Both the position numbers and the translations under genes were made by a program. A DNA stretch of 64,000 bases from the NCBI GenBank assembly GCA_963732335.1, contig CAVSZO010000039.1, positions 85,382 through 149,381 of the forward strand. Reading direction: 5' to 3'. Below the pieces are notes generated by a model that ran no database searches, had not been told where the DNA came from, and saw nothing but the letters and a program-made list of their open reading frames with translations. The first letter of the stretch is position 1. Each line of letters begins with the position of its first letter. Of the stretch, positions 16,782-24,684 are shown one piece after another. Origin of the DNA: Desertimonas sp963732335. GTDB taxonomy: Bacteria; Actinomycetota; Acidimicrobiia; Acidimicrobiales; Ilumatobacteraceae.

Positions 16782-17990
16782 GTGACGACACGAGCCCAGA
16801 CATGGATCACCCGGATGATGATTCTCGGGATGTTGCTCGCGCTCTGCGGGGCTGGCCTCGCGGTCCAGGTTCCGCAGAAGGCCCTCGCCCAAGCGGAACC
16901 TGGCACGGAGGTCAACGTCGAGCTGGTCATGGACTCCTCCGGATCGATGGCGGCAGCGACCGACACTGGTGAGCCTCGGATCGATGCTGCCAAGCGCGTG
17001 CTGAACCAAGTGATCGACGCGATCCCGGTCGATCGGCCGGAACTCAACGTCGGCTTTCGCGTGTTCGGACATGAAGGCGACAACACCGAGGCGGGCAGGC
17101 CAGAGAGCTGTCAGTCGTCCGAGCTGACGGTGCCGGTCGACGGCGTCGATCCGGAAGCCCTGCGCCAGGAGGTCGCCAACTACCAGCCGGTCGGATGGAC
17201 GCCGATCGGGCTGTCGCTCGAGCGTGCAGCGGCCGATTTCCCGGCCGCATCGGACTCGGTCACCAACGCGATCATCCTCGTCACCGATGGTCTCGAGACC
17301 TGCGACGCCGATCCCTGCGCAATCGCCACCTCATTGAAGGAGAGCGAGGCGGCCATCACGGTCTACGTGGTCGGTCTCGGCCTGGACGCCGAAGAGCTGC
17401 GGATCACGAGCTGCATCGCCGAGAACACCGGCGGTCAGATCGTCGGTGCGCAGAATGCCGATGAGCTCTCGGTGGCGCTGTTCACGTTCCTCGAAGAGCT
17501 AGAAGTCGTCATCACGACCGGGTTCCTCGAAATCGAGTCGATCGGCGGGCTCTACCCGCTGGCAACGCTGACGTGTGCCGAGCAGCCGGCGACCGACACC
17601 AACCCGCAGGGCGGGGAACCGTTCACGTACACCTTCACGCAGGATACGAATCGGGTCGAGGTACCGATCGGCATCTGCGACTTGGCCTGGACGAACCCGA
17701 GCGGCAACGAGACGGCGATCCGGGTCAACATCGAAGCAGACCGGACGACCTTCGTCCGCGGCTCGCTGATCAAGTTCCCGCAGGGCGCCGGAGAGATCTA
17801 CACCCTCAAGGCACAGGACGGCACCGTGATCTGGCAGGACCAGATCGAGCAGGGTGACTGGGTGTGGGTCCTGCCCGGGATCTACACATGCGACCTGCTC
17901 GAACTTGTCGGTGATCCGATTCTGATGTCGTTCACCGTTCAGACCTTGCCCGGCTCCGCCACACAGGTCGAGATCTTCACCGCGCCATAA
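16782..17990 (+). CDS. Secreted von Willebrand factor A domain protein
   Basis: About 402 residues from GTG 16782, which has AGAAGG upstream; a longer frame opens at GTG 16695. A signal/anchor helix (MMILGMLLALCGAGLAV) ends near ALAQ. The VWA domain (about 45-235) has the MIDAS motif DSSGSM, a Thr in PVGWTPIG, and ILVTDGLETCDADPC, so metal binding looks intact. Cys pairs in the domain suggest an extracellular fold. The C-terminal half (about 255-400) is all-beta with a repeated cysteine pattern and no family I recognise. It is divergent from the 14428 gene. Likely a surface adhesion or protein-interaction factor (inference). Confidence 0.85.
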   Translation: MTTRAQTWITRMMILGMLLALCGAGLAVQVPQKALAQAEPGTEVNVELVMDSSGSMAAATDTGEPRIDAAKRVLNQVIDAIPVDRPELNVGFRVFGHEGDNTEAGRPESCQSSELTVPVDGVDPEALRQEVANYQPVGWTPIGLSLERAAADFPAASDSVTNAIILVTDGLETCDADPCAIATSLKESEAAITVYVVGLGLDAEELRITSCIAENTGGQIVGAQNADELSVALFTFLEELEVVITTGFLEIESIGGLYPLATLTCAEQPATDTNPQGGEPFTYTFTQDTNRVEVPIGICDLAWTNPSGNETAIRVNIEADRTTFVRGSLIKFPQGAGEIYTLKAQDGTVIWQDQIEQGDWVWVLPGIYTCDLLELVGDPILMSFTVQTLPGSATQVEIFTAP

Positions 17991-18255
17991 CAGACTCGCG
18001 CATGGACAGGCATATCGAGGTGGCGCCCGTAGACGGCGCGATGGTTCAAGCGACGCGGCGGGGGCCATTGAGCCCCGTGGGCGCGGCGGAACGTACGCCA
18101 ATACCCCATCGGGATCGCGTTAGCCGAGCGGCACCAACGAGTCCCCGCGAGCGCCGCTCGGTTGGTGGACCTGCTGGACGATCGTGGCGCGGGTTGGTAC
18201 CGCCGGCGCCTTACCGCTGAACTCAGCGTTGTGGTGTGCGACCAGCGGGGACGGA

Positions 18256-18597
18256 CTACCAGCCAAAGGGGCCGTAGTAATCGTCGTAGACGCCGCGGTC
18301 AGCCGCCGTCAGGGTCACCGTCTCGTCGAAGTCGGGGGCGTCCTTGATTTGGTCCTTGGTCATTTGCACGGCGACCTTCTGGTCCTGGTGATCGACGGCG
18401 ACGATTGCGCCGGCAGGGATCAGGCGCTTCTTACCGAAGATCCACCAGCCCGTATCGACGACCACGTGAGCGTTGTCTGTGTCGGCGGTACTGGAGTCGA
18501 TCTTGCCGATGCTGCCATCGATCGCGTCGACGTCGTAGCCGACGACATCGTGACCGTTGCTCATCGTGCCCTCGCGGTACGTCCACAGATTGCTCAT
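18256..18597 (-). CDS. Stand-alone PRC-barrel protein
   Basis: 113 residues from ATG 18597, with AAGGAG upstream. It reads YREGTMSNGHDVVGYDVDA, then GKIDSSTADTDNAHVVVDTG and VQMTKDQIKDAPDFDET, the PRC-barrel pattern shared with residues 5-85 of the 4776 protein. No second domain; it ends YYGPFGW. These small soluble proteins are common in actinobacterial stress regulons; the molecular role is unknown. A full GGTT-N16-GGGTAC promoter lies about 60 bases upstream. Confidence 0.85.
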   Translation of the reverse strand: MSNLWTYREGTMSNGHDVVGYDVDAIDGSIGKIDSSTADTDNAHVVVDTGWWIFGKKRLIPAGAIVAVDHQDQKVAVQMTKDQIKDAPDFDETVTLTAADRGVYDDYYGPFGW

Positions 18598-18655
18598 CGA
18601 AATGCTCCTTCAATTGACAGATGTCCTGCCGCTTTGTCGGGCAGACATCCGCTCC

Positions 18656-18681
18656 GTACCCGCTAGGGCTCCAGGCCAACC
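18656..18681 (-). promoter_or_regulatory. SigmaB/sigmaF-like promoter of the PRC gene
   Basis: Minus strand GGTT (18681-18678), 16-bp spacer, GGGTAC (18661-18656). Predicted start is near 18649, leaving a leader of about 50 bases that contains the AAGGAG ribosome site. Confidence 0.55.
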
Positions 18682-18741
18682 GTTCATCTCCGCAGCAACC
18701 TACGGAGGACATGTAGGCCTTCGGATTAGCTCTGTATGGCG

Positions 18742-18768
18742 GGTTAGCTTTGTCGTTCCGACGGGTAC
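18742..18768 (+). promoter_or_regulatory. SigmaB/sigmaF-like promoter of the 37-residue peptide, copy B
   Basis: GGTT (18742-18745), 17-bp spacer, GGGTAC (18763-18768), with the ATG at 18779. Architecture and short leader match the copy A promoter at 4409-4435. Confidence 0.55.
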
Positions 18769-18778
18769 GTGCGCTGCC

Positions 18779-18892
18779 ATGAACGGATCACTCGCATCCA
18801 TCTTCGCTGACGGCATCTACATCGGTGGCGGCGTCCTTCTCGTCATCCTGATCATCCTTGTCGTGCTATTACTGATGCGGCGCGGCGTATGA
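18779..18892 (+). CDS. 37-residue single-span membrane peptide, copy B
   Basis: Begins MNGSLASIFADGIYIGGG and ends LLLMRRGV, one membrane helix. It differs from the 4282 copy by a handful of conservative changes (T to S, I to F, A to D, I/V swaps). The stop overlaps the DUF2188 start as ATGA. Gene order peptide, DUF2188, MNV-type membrane protein is compact and co-directional, so this looks like a stress-induced mini-operon. Function unknown. Confidence 0.8.
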   Translation: MNGSLASIFADGIYIGGGVLLVILIILVVLLLMRRGV

Positions 18893-19131
18893 GCGGGTTT
18901 CAGCCGGCGATTCACACTGTTTGTCGTGCCGATGGCTGGGTGAATGTTTGCGACGGGTGGCCGCGAGCCCGGGATCCGCACTCGACGAAGCCTGAGGCCG
19001 AAGCCGCCGGGCGTGAGCGGGCGAAGCAGCACAAGACCGAGCACATCGTGCACGACGCGGACGGGACGATCGAGCAGCGAACCAGCTACACGAACCTCAC
19101 CGATTCATCGACAGGTGAGCGCGACCAATGA
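18889..19131 (+). CDS. DUF2188 protein
   Basis: 80 residues. The DUF2188 core is visible: IHTVCRADGWVNVCDGW, then KPEAEAAGRERAKQHKTEH and HDADGTIEQRTSY. These small soluble proteins are widespread and their function is unknown; the fold is predicted to be a short beta/alpha unit with a Lys/Arg-rich helix. It overlaps the upstream peptide (ATGA) and the downstream broken gene (ATGA). This is the only intact copy in the window; the counterpart near 4285 is dead. Confidence 0.85.
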   Translation: MSGFQPAIHTVCRADGWVNVCDGWPRARDPHSTKPEAEAAGRERAKQHKTEHIVHDADGTIEQRTSYTNLTDSSTGERDQ

Positions 19132-19190
19132 ATGTGGTTCTGGGCCTCGATTCAGGGCGATCCTGTGTTGATGCGCCGGGTCATCGAACA
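19128..19190 (+). pseudogene. Fragment of the MNV-type small membrane gene
   Basis: Starts ATGAATGTGGTTCTG at 19128, overlapping the DUF2188 stop as ATGA. With one frame change it continues ASIQGDPVLMRRV, matching ASIQGNPVFMRRV of the intact gene at 1212-1589. After about 20 codons homology ends. So each island keeps an intact copy of the gene the other has lost. Confidence 0.7.
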
Positions 19191-19307
19191 CGTTTGTGAT
19201 CTAGCGGTGTCGGGAACTGTTGGAGGACCAACAGCAGCGGCGGCCGTTGGCAGCCTGCCAATTTCGTCGGGTTCAGCCGTGTCGTCGCATCCAGGAGGAT
19301 GAACCCA

Positions 19308-20291
19308 ATGAAGATGCTTACTCGCGGACTGGCAGGCGGCATCGCTGCGCTCGTCCTCACCACAGGCTTCGGCACTGTTGCCGGAGCGCAACCGGTTACC
19401 CAGGAGGGGCTGGTCAATCTCAACTTGACGGGTGTGACGGCGCAGCTGCCGATCGCTCTCGCCGCCAATTTGTGTGACGTCACCGTCGACGTCTTGGTCA
19501 ACGAGTTGAGCGACGGCTCGGCACCGTGTGCGGCCAGCTCCAACGCCGACGCCCTAGTGACGACGCAAGATGGTGGGCCGGTCGCCCAAGAAGGACTGGT
19601 CAACGTCAACGTCACCGACGTCGTCGTCCAGGCACCGATCTCGATCGTCGCCAACGTCTGTGACGTCACCGTCGCCGTGCTCGTGTCGAGGTTGCAAGAC
19701 GCCGCCTCGCCGTGCGACGCCACCGGCACCGCCGAAGCGATCACAGCGACCGAGTCCGGGCCACCCGCCGAGCCCGCCCCTGTCGACCAGGAAGGACTGG
19801 TCAACCTCAACTTGACCGGTGTCACCGTGCAACTGCCGATCGCCCTCGCCGCTGACCTGTGTGACGTCACCGTCGACGTCTTGGTCAACGAGCTGAGCGA
19901 CGGCTCGTCACCGTGCAACGCCAGCTCCAACGCCGACGCCGTGGTGACGACAGAAGACGGTGGGCCGGTCGCCCAAGAGGGACTGGTCAACGTCAACGTC
20001 ACCGACGTCGTCGTCCAGGCGCCGATCTCGATCGCCGCCAACGTCTGTGACGTCACCGTCGCCGTGCTCGTGTCCAGGCTGCAAGACGCCGCCTCGCCGT
20101 GTGACGCCGCCGCCACCGCCGAAGCGATCACCCCGGCCGAAGGATCCGAACTGCCCGCACTGCCCACCGACTCGGTCCTCGAACAGCTGCCCGTCGACTC
20201 CGTCGTCGAAGAACTGCCCGTCGACTCCGTCGTCGAAGAACTGCCCGTCACCGTTCCCGAACTCCCCGTCACGCTTCCGACCGACTCGTAA
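19308..20291 (+). CDS. Secreted tandem-repeat protein with four chaplin-like domains, copy B
   Basis: 327 residues. ATG 19308 is preferred over ATG 19299 because AGGAGG ends right before the latter. Signal peptide MKMLTRGLAGGIAALVLTTG, probable cleavage after VAGA. The four Cys-paired repeats are the same as copy A, with the same 18-residue Cys spacing. The signal peptide differs and the C-terminus is LPTDS instead of LPTG. Identity at DNA level is nearly complete over 881 bp, including silent sites, whereas flanks are unrelated; this indicates recent duplication or ongoing gene conversion. A hairpin terminator follows. Proposed role: assembly of an amphipathic amyloid-like layer on the cell surface (inference from the chaplin pattern). 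Confidence 0.75.
   Translation: MKMLTRGLAGGIAALVLTTGFGTVAGAQPVTQEGLVNLNLTGVTAQLPIALAANLCDVTVDVLVNELSDGSAPCAASSNADALVTTQDGGPVAQEGLVNVNVTDVVVQAPISIVANVCDVTVAVLVSRLQDAASPCDATGTAEAITATESGPPAEPAPVDQEGLVNLNLTGVTVQLPIALAADLCDVTVDVLVNELSDGSSPCNASSNADAVVTTEDGGPVAQEGLVNVNVTDVVVQAPISIAANVCDVTVAVLVSRLQDAASPCDAAATAEAITPAEGSELPALPTDSVLEQLPVDSVVEELPVDSVVEELPVTVPELPVTLPTDS
19386..20266. repeat. 881-bp near-identical direct repeat, copy B
   Basis: Partner of 2697-3577, same orientation, no gaps, about six mismatches. Recombination between the copies would delete the 16.7 kb between them, including the glucan synthase. Confidence 0.95.
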
Positions 20292-20352
20292 CGGTCGGCA
20301 TGGCCGCTGGGGCGCCGTAGCCACGGGCAAGGGCTGCGACGACCCCAGGTGG

Positions 20353-20394
20353 GCAACGGTTCCCGCATTCACCGAGGAGTGCGGGAGCCGTTGC
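20353..20394. terminator. Hairpin terminator after chaplin-like copy B
   Basis: 15-bp arms (20353-20367 and 20380-20394) with one mismatch, arm GCAACGGTTCCCGCA, 12-base loop. It lies about 60 bp after the stop at 20291. Confidence 0.7.
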
Positions 20395-20443
20395 ACATTC
20401 AACGACAGATTGGCGACTGTCAGGGAGTTGTTGCATCTGGCAG

Positions 20444-20469
20444 GTTTGAAACCGAACTCGACGAGGTAC
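20444..20469 (+). promoter_or_regulatory. Possible sigmaB/sigmaF-like promoter of the DUF1206 gene
   Basis: GTTT (20444-20447), 16-bp spacer, AGGTAC (20464-20469), one mismatch in the -10. The ATG is at 20494 after a GAGGGAGAGG ribosome site. Confidence 0.4.
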
Positions 20470-20493
20470 TCGGGTTGAGGGAGAGGCAAGTCC

Positions 20494-21345
20494 ATGGTCA
20501 ATGCACCAGAGACCGCTATGTCCAACGTGCGCGGTGAGACCGTTGTGTCCAAGGCGCACGATTGGAAGGAGCCGATCGGACGGGTCGGGCTCGTCGGCCA
20601 AGGGGTGGTGGCGACGATCATCGGCCTACTCGCCATTCGCATCGCGATTGGAGAAAAGGATGAAGCGGCCACGAGCGAGGGCGCGGTCGCCTGGCTCGCC
20701 GACCAACCACTCGGAAAGTTCCTCCTCGTCGCCTTGACAGTGGCGCTGTTCGCCCTCGCACTGTGGCGCTTCCTGTGCGCAGTGGAGGGCGATCCGGTCG
20801 AGGGCAGCGAACCGAAGGATCGACTGAAGTACGCCGTGCTCGGCGTCGTCTATCTCTTGCTGGCGATCACCACCCTCGGCGTCACGATCGCCAACTGGAC
20901 CGGATCGGGCGACACGGCGGGGAGCGAGGAGTCCGGCGACGAGGGTTCGCAGCAGGCGACCTCGACTTTGTTCGAGTGGCCGGCGGGACGCTGGCTGGTC
21001 GGCATCCTCGGTGTCGCCGTGATCGGCTACGCCGGCTACAACTTCCACAAGCAGGTCGTCAGAAGGAAGTTCGCTGAACGCCTCGACGCCGGCGAAGGAT
21101 CGTGGATCGTACGACTCGGCCTGATCGGCTATACCGCACAGTCCCTGGTGTATGCCGTGGTCGGCTACTTCTTCATCCAGGCCGCAATCGCCTTCAAGTC
21201 GACGACCGCAAAGGGACCCTCCGGCGCCTTGATCGAACTGGCCGACACGACGTGGGGCAAGGTGCTGCTGTGGATCATCGCCATCGGACTGTTCGCCTAC
21301 GGCGTCTTCTGCATCGCCGAAGCCAAATACCGCAAAGCGGCATGA
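20494..21345 (+). CDS. DUF1206 integral membrane protein
   Basis: 283 residues with three DUF1206 repeats, each two membrane helices. Repeat starts are IGRVGLVGQGVVATIIGLLA (about 26), LKYAVLGVVYLLLAITTL (about 110) and VRLGLIGYTAQSLVYAVVGY (about 205). This triplicated six-helix layout and length are typical of the family, whose function is unknown and which is common in actinobacteria. A hydrophilic Ser/Glu-rich loop separates repeats two halves near 140-155. The gene is monocistronic, with a stress-type promoter and a downstream bidirectional terminator. Confidence 0.9.
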   Translation: MVNAPETAMSNVRGETVVSKAHDWKEPIGRVGLVGQGVVATIIGLLAIRIAIGEKDEAATSEGAVAWLADQPLGKFLLVALTVALFALALWRFLCAVEGDPVEGSEPKDRLKYAVLGVVYLLLAITTLGVTIANWTGSGDTAGSEESGDEGSQQATSTLFEWPAGRWLVGILGVAVIGYAGYNFHKQVVRRKFAERLDAGEGSWIVRLGLIGYTAQSLVYAVVGYFFIQAAIAFKSTTAKGPSGALIELADTTWGKVLLWIIAIGLFAYGVFCIAEAKYRKAA

Positions 21346-21469
21346 AAGCACACGAACAGCGACGGGTGCCGAAGAGTTCCTGACCCCCGTGAGTGCCCGC
21401 GTCGGGCAGGCTGACACGCGATGTTCGGTTGACCGCAAACACGATGGGGTGACGGACGACTGGACGCGC

Positions 21470-21514
21470 AGAGATCGCCGCCTCCCCCGCAGGTGGCGGG
21501 CGACGGCGATCTCT
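21470..21514. terminator. Bidirectional hairpin terminator
   Basis: Perfect 11-bp arms AGAGATCGCCG (21470-21480) and CGGCGATCTCT (21504-21514), with further GC pairing inside. It sits between the convergent DUF1206 gene and the lipoprotein gene. Confidence 0.75.
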
Positions 21515-21529
21515 CGCAGTCCCGAAGGA

Positions 21530-21781
21530 TCAGCCTTCGGTGCCGACTCCGGCTTCGGTCTCTACGACGACGCTCTCCTCGGTGACCACCGATTCCTCCG
21601 TGACCTCCGACTCGACGGTCGTCCCTTCGACAACCTCGGACTCCTCGGAAACAACCGATTCCTCGGTGACCTCGGATGTAATCGTCTCCACATCGGTGGT
21701 GTCAGAACCGCCGTCGTCATCGTCGCCGCAGGCGGCGAATGCAAGGACTCCGACGGCACTGAGTGCAAGCAGTTTCTTCAT
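21530..21781 (-). CDS. Small acidic-repeat lipoprotein
   Basis: 83 residues. Signal MKKLLALSAVGVLAFAAC, with lipobox LAFAAC and acylated Cys18. It then has a DDDDGG spacer and tandem EVTEESVVSEE / EVTEESVVTEE repeats to the end. The mature part is very acidic and probably extended, lying on the outer face of the membrane. GGGTAC occurs about 25 bp upstream of the ATG without a clear -35. Function unknown. Confidence 0.8.
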   Translation of the reverse strand: MKKLLALSAVGVLAFAACGDDDDGGSDTTDVETITSEVTEESVVSEESEVVEGTTVESEVTEESVVTEESVVVETEAGVGTEG

Positions 21782-21913
21782 GCGCGGAGTGGTACCCGTC
21801 TTGTAACAGTTGTATGCGATTTCTGTTCGACAATTCGATCTAGTAGCCAGCGGGTCCTGGCGAGGTCGGCAGCGGCGCAGTCAGTCGAGCCCCGAGCGTC
21901 GGCGAGGCCGATC

Positions 21914-21983
21914 TCAGAATCAGTTTAGCGGTGACACACGACTCGCGGTCAGAATCAGTTTGGCGGTGAACACGACTGGGTAA
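21914..21983. repeat. Two-copy tandem direct repeat upstream of the CBM48 gene
   Basis: A unit starting TCAGAATCAGTTT occurs at 21914 and again at 21949, about 33 bp long and roughly 85% identical. The second unit ends in GTTT-N16-GGGTAA, which looks like a stress promoter, while in the first the -10 equivalent is degraded. The rest of 21782-22127 holds no gene I can support. Confidence 0.5.
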
Positions 21984-22127
21984 TTCGGCGTGGGGTTGAG
22001 CAGCCAGCCCGCGAGGCAGATACACGCTGGAAGCGCTTCTCGTGACGCCGTCAACGCGTCGGCGCTCCGCCGAGCAATGGTCCCGACACTGAGAGGATGC
22101 GATGCGAACCCGACTGGACAGCAGGAG

Positions 22128-22520
22128 ATGATCATCATCACCCCTGAAGGACCTCACGCTGTGCGCGCCACCTTCTATCTGCGCTGCGGTGCGGGCCGCC
22201 ACGAGGTCTGCGTCGTCGGTGAGTTCAACGACTGGTCGCCAACGGCGAACCCGATGACGTTCGACGGCTATTGCTACGTCGCCGAGATCGTCATTCCGAC
22301 TGGCCACGCCTACCGATTCCGATACCTCATCGACAATGACCGTTCGACGATCGACTGGGCAGCGGAGTATGCCCCGAACGCTCTCGGCGGAGGTGAGTCG
22401 ATACTTGACCTCGCCAGCCCGCAAGCGTCGACGCTGGCGTCGACCGGGTCGGGGCCCTCGGCACGTCGCGCCGCATCGGCATGGCGCCGACCCCGGACGG
22501 AGCCCACCAACAGTGTCTAG
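22128..22520 (+). CDS. CBM48/isoamylase early-set (AMPK glycogen-binding-like) protein
   Basis: About 130 residues from ATG 22128 (MIIITPEGPHAVRATFYL); ATG 22077 is an alternative. Residues 10-95 form an early-set beta sandwich: CVVGEFNDWSPTANPM, then IPTGHAYRFRYLID and WAAEYAPNALGGGES. The Trp/Asn motifs are those of glycogen/starch-binding CBM48 modules. There is no catalytic domain; stand-alone versions about 100 residues long are known in bacteria and may bind glucan or regulate glucan enzymes. The final 35 residues are low-complexity. Confidence 0.75.
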   Translation: MIIITPEGPHAVRATFYLRCGAGRHEVCVVGEFNDWSPTANPMTFDGYCYVAEIVIPTGHAYRFRYLIDNDRSTIDWAAEYAPNALGGGESILDLASPQASTLASTGSGPSARRAASAWRRPRTEPTNSV

Positions 22521-22649
22521 TGAGCCTGCGAACACAAGCTGGCCAGACACGTGGACTGGGCAGGACTGGCGCACGATGCGACGCCGGTCACAACATCGAC
22601 CTCGGAGACATCTTCTGACCCCAACCCGGCCCGGCTGACCCCCTTCTTG

Positions 22650-23036
22650 ATGCCTGGCGGGACGGGTGAGGATCCCACACCGCCACCTCAGCACGCGGTT
22701 GACTGTGGCATGGCCTTCGGTCTGCACGCCGGTCTGCCGGCCACTTCACGTCAGGTGGATGAGCTGCTGACGCTTCTCCACGCTGCGGGTCATGAGGGCT
22801 TCCGGGATGCTCGTGGACCGATGCGGTTCACGCAGCGCCAGGCCGCGGGCAAGTTCACCCGGGACGAGGCCGAGCGGTTGATCGCCCGGCTACAGGCGGC
22901 CTCAGACGAAGTAGGCGGACTACCGGCCGAACTGAGAACACACGTGTCGAACGCCGAGTCGTTGCTTCGGGGAATGCCCGCTGATCTGCTCGCCGGTGAG
23001 TTGCAGCGACGGGGCTGGCTCGTCGTCGAACCGTGA
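22650..23036 (+). CDS. Conserved-looking hypothetical protein
   Basis: About 128 residues (MPGGTGEDPTPPPQHAVDC). The C-terminal 85 residues are helical: VDELLTLLHAAGHEGFRDAR, MRFTQRQAAGKFTRDEAERL and a final LLAGELQRRGWLVVEP. The codon pattern looks coding from about 22700 on. I do not recognise the family; the middle motif may be a small nucleic-acid or protein-binding helical domain. The N-terminal 20 residues may not be translated; a start near the Met of MAFGLHAGLPATS is possible. Confidence 0.5.
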   Translation: MPGGTGEDPTPPPQHAVDCGMAFGLHAGLPATSRQVDELLTLLHAAGHEGFRDARGPMRFTQRQAAGKFTRDEAERLIARLQAASDEVGGLPAELRTHVSNAESLLRGMPADLLAGELQRRGWLVVEP

Positions 23037-23129
23037 CACCGCGCGGTGCGGCGTCTACCTAATGGGGACCTAGCATCCCAGGCGACGTTCGATCGTCGAC
23101 GCGTTTCTGCAGGCCCGCGAAGACGGCAG

Positions 23130-23202
23130 TTCGGCCAGGTTGGCAGCGCCGGATGCGGTCGCTTGGGCGGGTCTGAACAAGGTGGTGATCGATCCGATGC
23201 GG
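23130..23202. repeat. Dispersed short repeat (partner at 43102-43175)
   Basis: About 73 bp, roughly 80% identical to 43102-43175, with an exact 33-bp core at 23152-23184 (partner 43125-43157). Both copies lie in gene-free relic DNA. Here it abuts the broken kinase fragment. Confidence 0.7.
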
Positions 23203-23394
23203 CTTGTGGTGTTGGAGTGCCAGGACGACCATGCGCGCCTCCCGGAGGAAGCGCTCCCACACCTTTGGTTCGTCGACGTCGCGCGGAAGCACCTTGATGG
23301 CAACCTGACGATCGAGGGGCTCGTGATGGGCAAGGTAGACGACCGACGCACCGCCCTGACCGAGGATGCGCAGGATCGTGTAGGCGGCCAGCAC
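23200..23394 (-). pseudogene. Serine/threonine protein kinase N-lobe fragment
   Basis: Minus strand reads YTILRILGQGGASVVYLAHH, the glycine-rich loop, then VAIKVLP with the invariant Lys and FLREARM of helix C. After LQHH the homology stops and the sequence runs into a dispersed repeat. The catalytic loop, activation segment and membrane part of a PknB-type kinase are all absent, so this is a truncated relic. Confidence 0.75.
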
Positions 23395-23721
23395 GGGACC
23401 GAACGCAGTGCTCGCTCCACGATGCCCACAGAACGCCCACCCCGCCAGGCTCGTGGCGTGGCAGCGAGCACACGTGGTGTGGCCGGTCGACGCTCCTCGC
23501 CACGCCTACCCCCCGTGCCCGCTCCGGCCGCAGTTCGACCGCGGATTCGACTCGGCGACGTCAACGCCGAGCGACCAGAGCCGGGTCGCAGTCGACGTCG
23601 ACGTCGCGGCCACAAACTGCAGCACCGAACGACGACCTCGCGCCGAGGCAATCCGTACGCAACAGCATGGACGTGTCGTCGGCCGCCGGAATCGTGCGGC
23701 GTAGCGTCGGGTTTCGCCGGT

Positions 23722-23746
23722 GTTCGATCGCGGCCGCGTTGGGTAC
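23722..23746 (+). promoter_or_regulatory. Possible sigmaB/sigmaF-like promoter of the iron-permease-like gene
   Basis: GTTC (23722-23725), 15-bp spacer, GGGTAC (23741-23746). Predicted start is near 23753, which would make the GTG at 23756 leaderless or nearly so. Confidence 0.35.
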
Positions 23747-23755
23747 AGCTACAAA

Positions 23756-24208
23756 GTGCCGCTGCCCTCACCTGCAACCGACTCTCTAGACGATGGTAGA
23801 CCCGTCCGCGTAACGACGGCTGACCCCCGTCGACACTTCACCAACATCGAGTCGCTGCGTGGGCCCCATCACACCCGCAGCAGCAACCTGCTGCACCGGC
23901 TGGGCGCCTGGTCCTCCAAGGCCGCCGCCGGCGTCACTGTCGCGTGCCTGCTAGCCGGCTGGGGCGTCGTCGGCATCATCGCCGGCTTTCCGTCGTGGTG
24001 GCAGGTCGCGTTGTATTCAACGACGTCGGCCATCACCGTAGTGATGGTGTTCGCCATCCAGCACACTCAGCACCGCGAGCAGCTGGTGACGCAACGCAAG
24101 CTCGACGAGCTCGTGCGAGCACAACCGGGAGCCGACGATCGCCTGATCGCCGCCGAGGCTGCCACGGACGCAGAGCTCGACAACCTCATCGAGGCGAATG
24201 ATCTCTGA
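23756..24208 (+). CDS. Low-affinity iron permease family membrane protein
   Basis: About 150 residues if started at GTG 23756 (the open frame extends to 23720, but that overlaps a likely promoter). Two membrane helices are at AAAGVTVACLLAGWGVVGII and YSTTSAITVVMVFAIQHTQ. The signature tail is QHTQHREQLVTQRKLDELVR followed by an acidic LIAAEAATDAELD end. This is the PF04120 pattern, where the name 'iron permease' comes from yeast Fet4; actual iron transport by bacterial members is not well proven. Confidence 0.8.
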   Translation: MPLPSPATDSLDDGRPVRVTTADPRRHFTNIESLRGPHHTRSSNLLHRLGAWSSKAAAGVTVACLLAGWGVVGIIAGFPSWWQVALYSTTSAITVVMVFAIQHTQHREQLVTQRKLDELVRAQPGADDRLIAAEAATDAELDNLIEANDL

Positions 24209-24684
24209 CGTCCGAACCATCCACCACTTCGTCGACGCCACCGAGCAACGACCCGCCTTCAACAGGGTCGCACCCTCAAACAACGTGCAGGCGACGATCG
24301 GCGACTCCGAAGATCCGCGCAGGTGTTGTCCCTGACGCCTCCACGGCGGGCGATGATGCGGGCGCAGAGGACGTCGAGGTTGTTGGGTTTCACGCGCAAG
24401 CTCGAGGTCCTCTGCCCGCCTCACTCTCGGCTGGATTGACGATGCACACTGCCGCGGAAGTACCCATACACACACACGCCTCCCCGTGGCAGCGAACAGG
24501 CGAGAGTCGGTGCTTCGCCCAGACACCCCAACGTCGACCGGCCGTCCGGTCCGAGGTCGGAAGAGCGCATGTCCGTAGCGCTCCAACCGGTTGGCCCCCC
24601 GTTGGTCCCCGGCCCTCTCGTCTATCCCAGGAAGAGGTCAGCAAACACTACAACCAGGTCAATTGCGGTGGGGCTAGCAATGTG
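24209..24684. other. Gene-free stretch
   Basis: About 475 bp with no coding pattern that I trust on either strand and no clear RNA structure. Confidence 0.5.
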
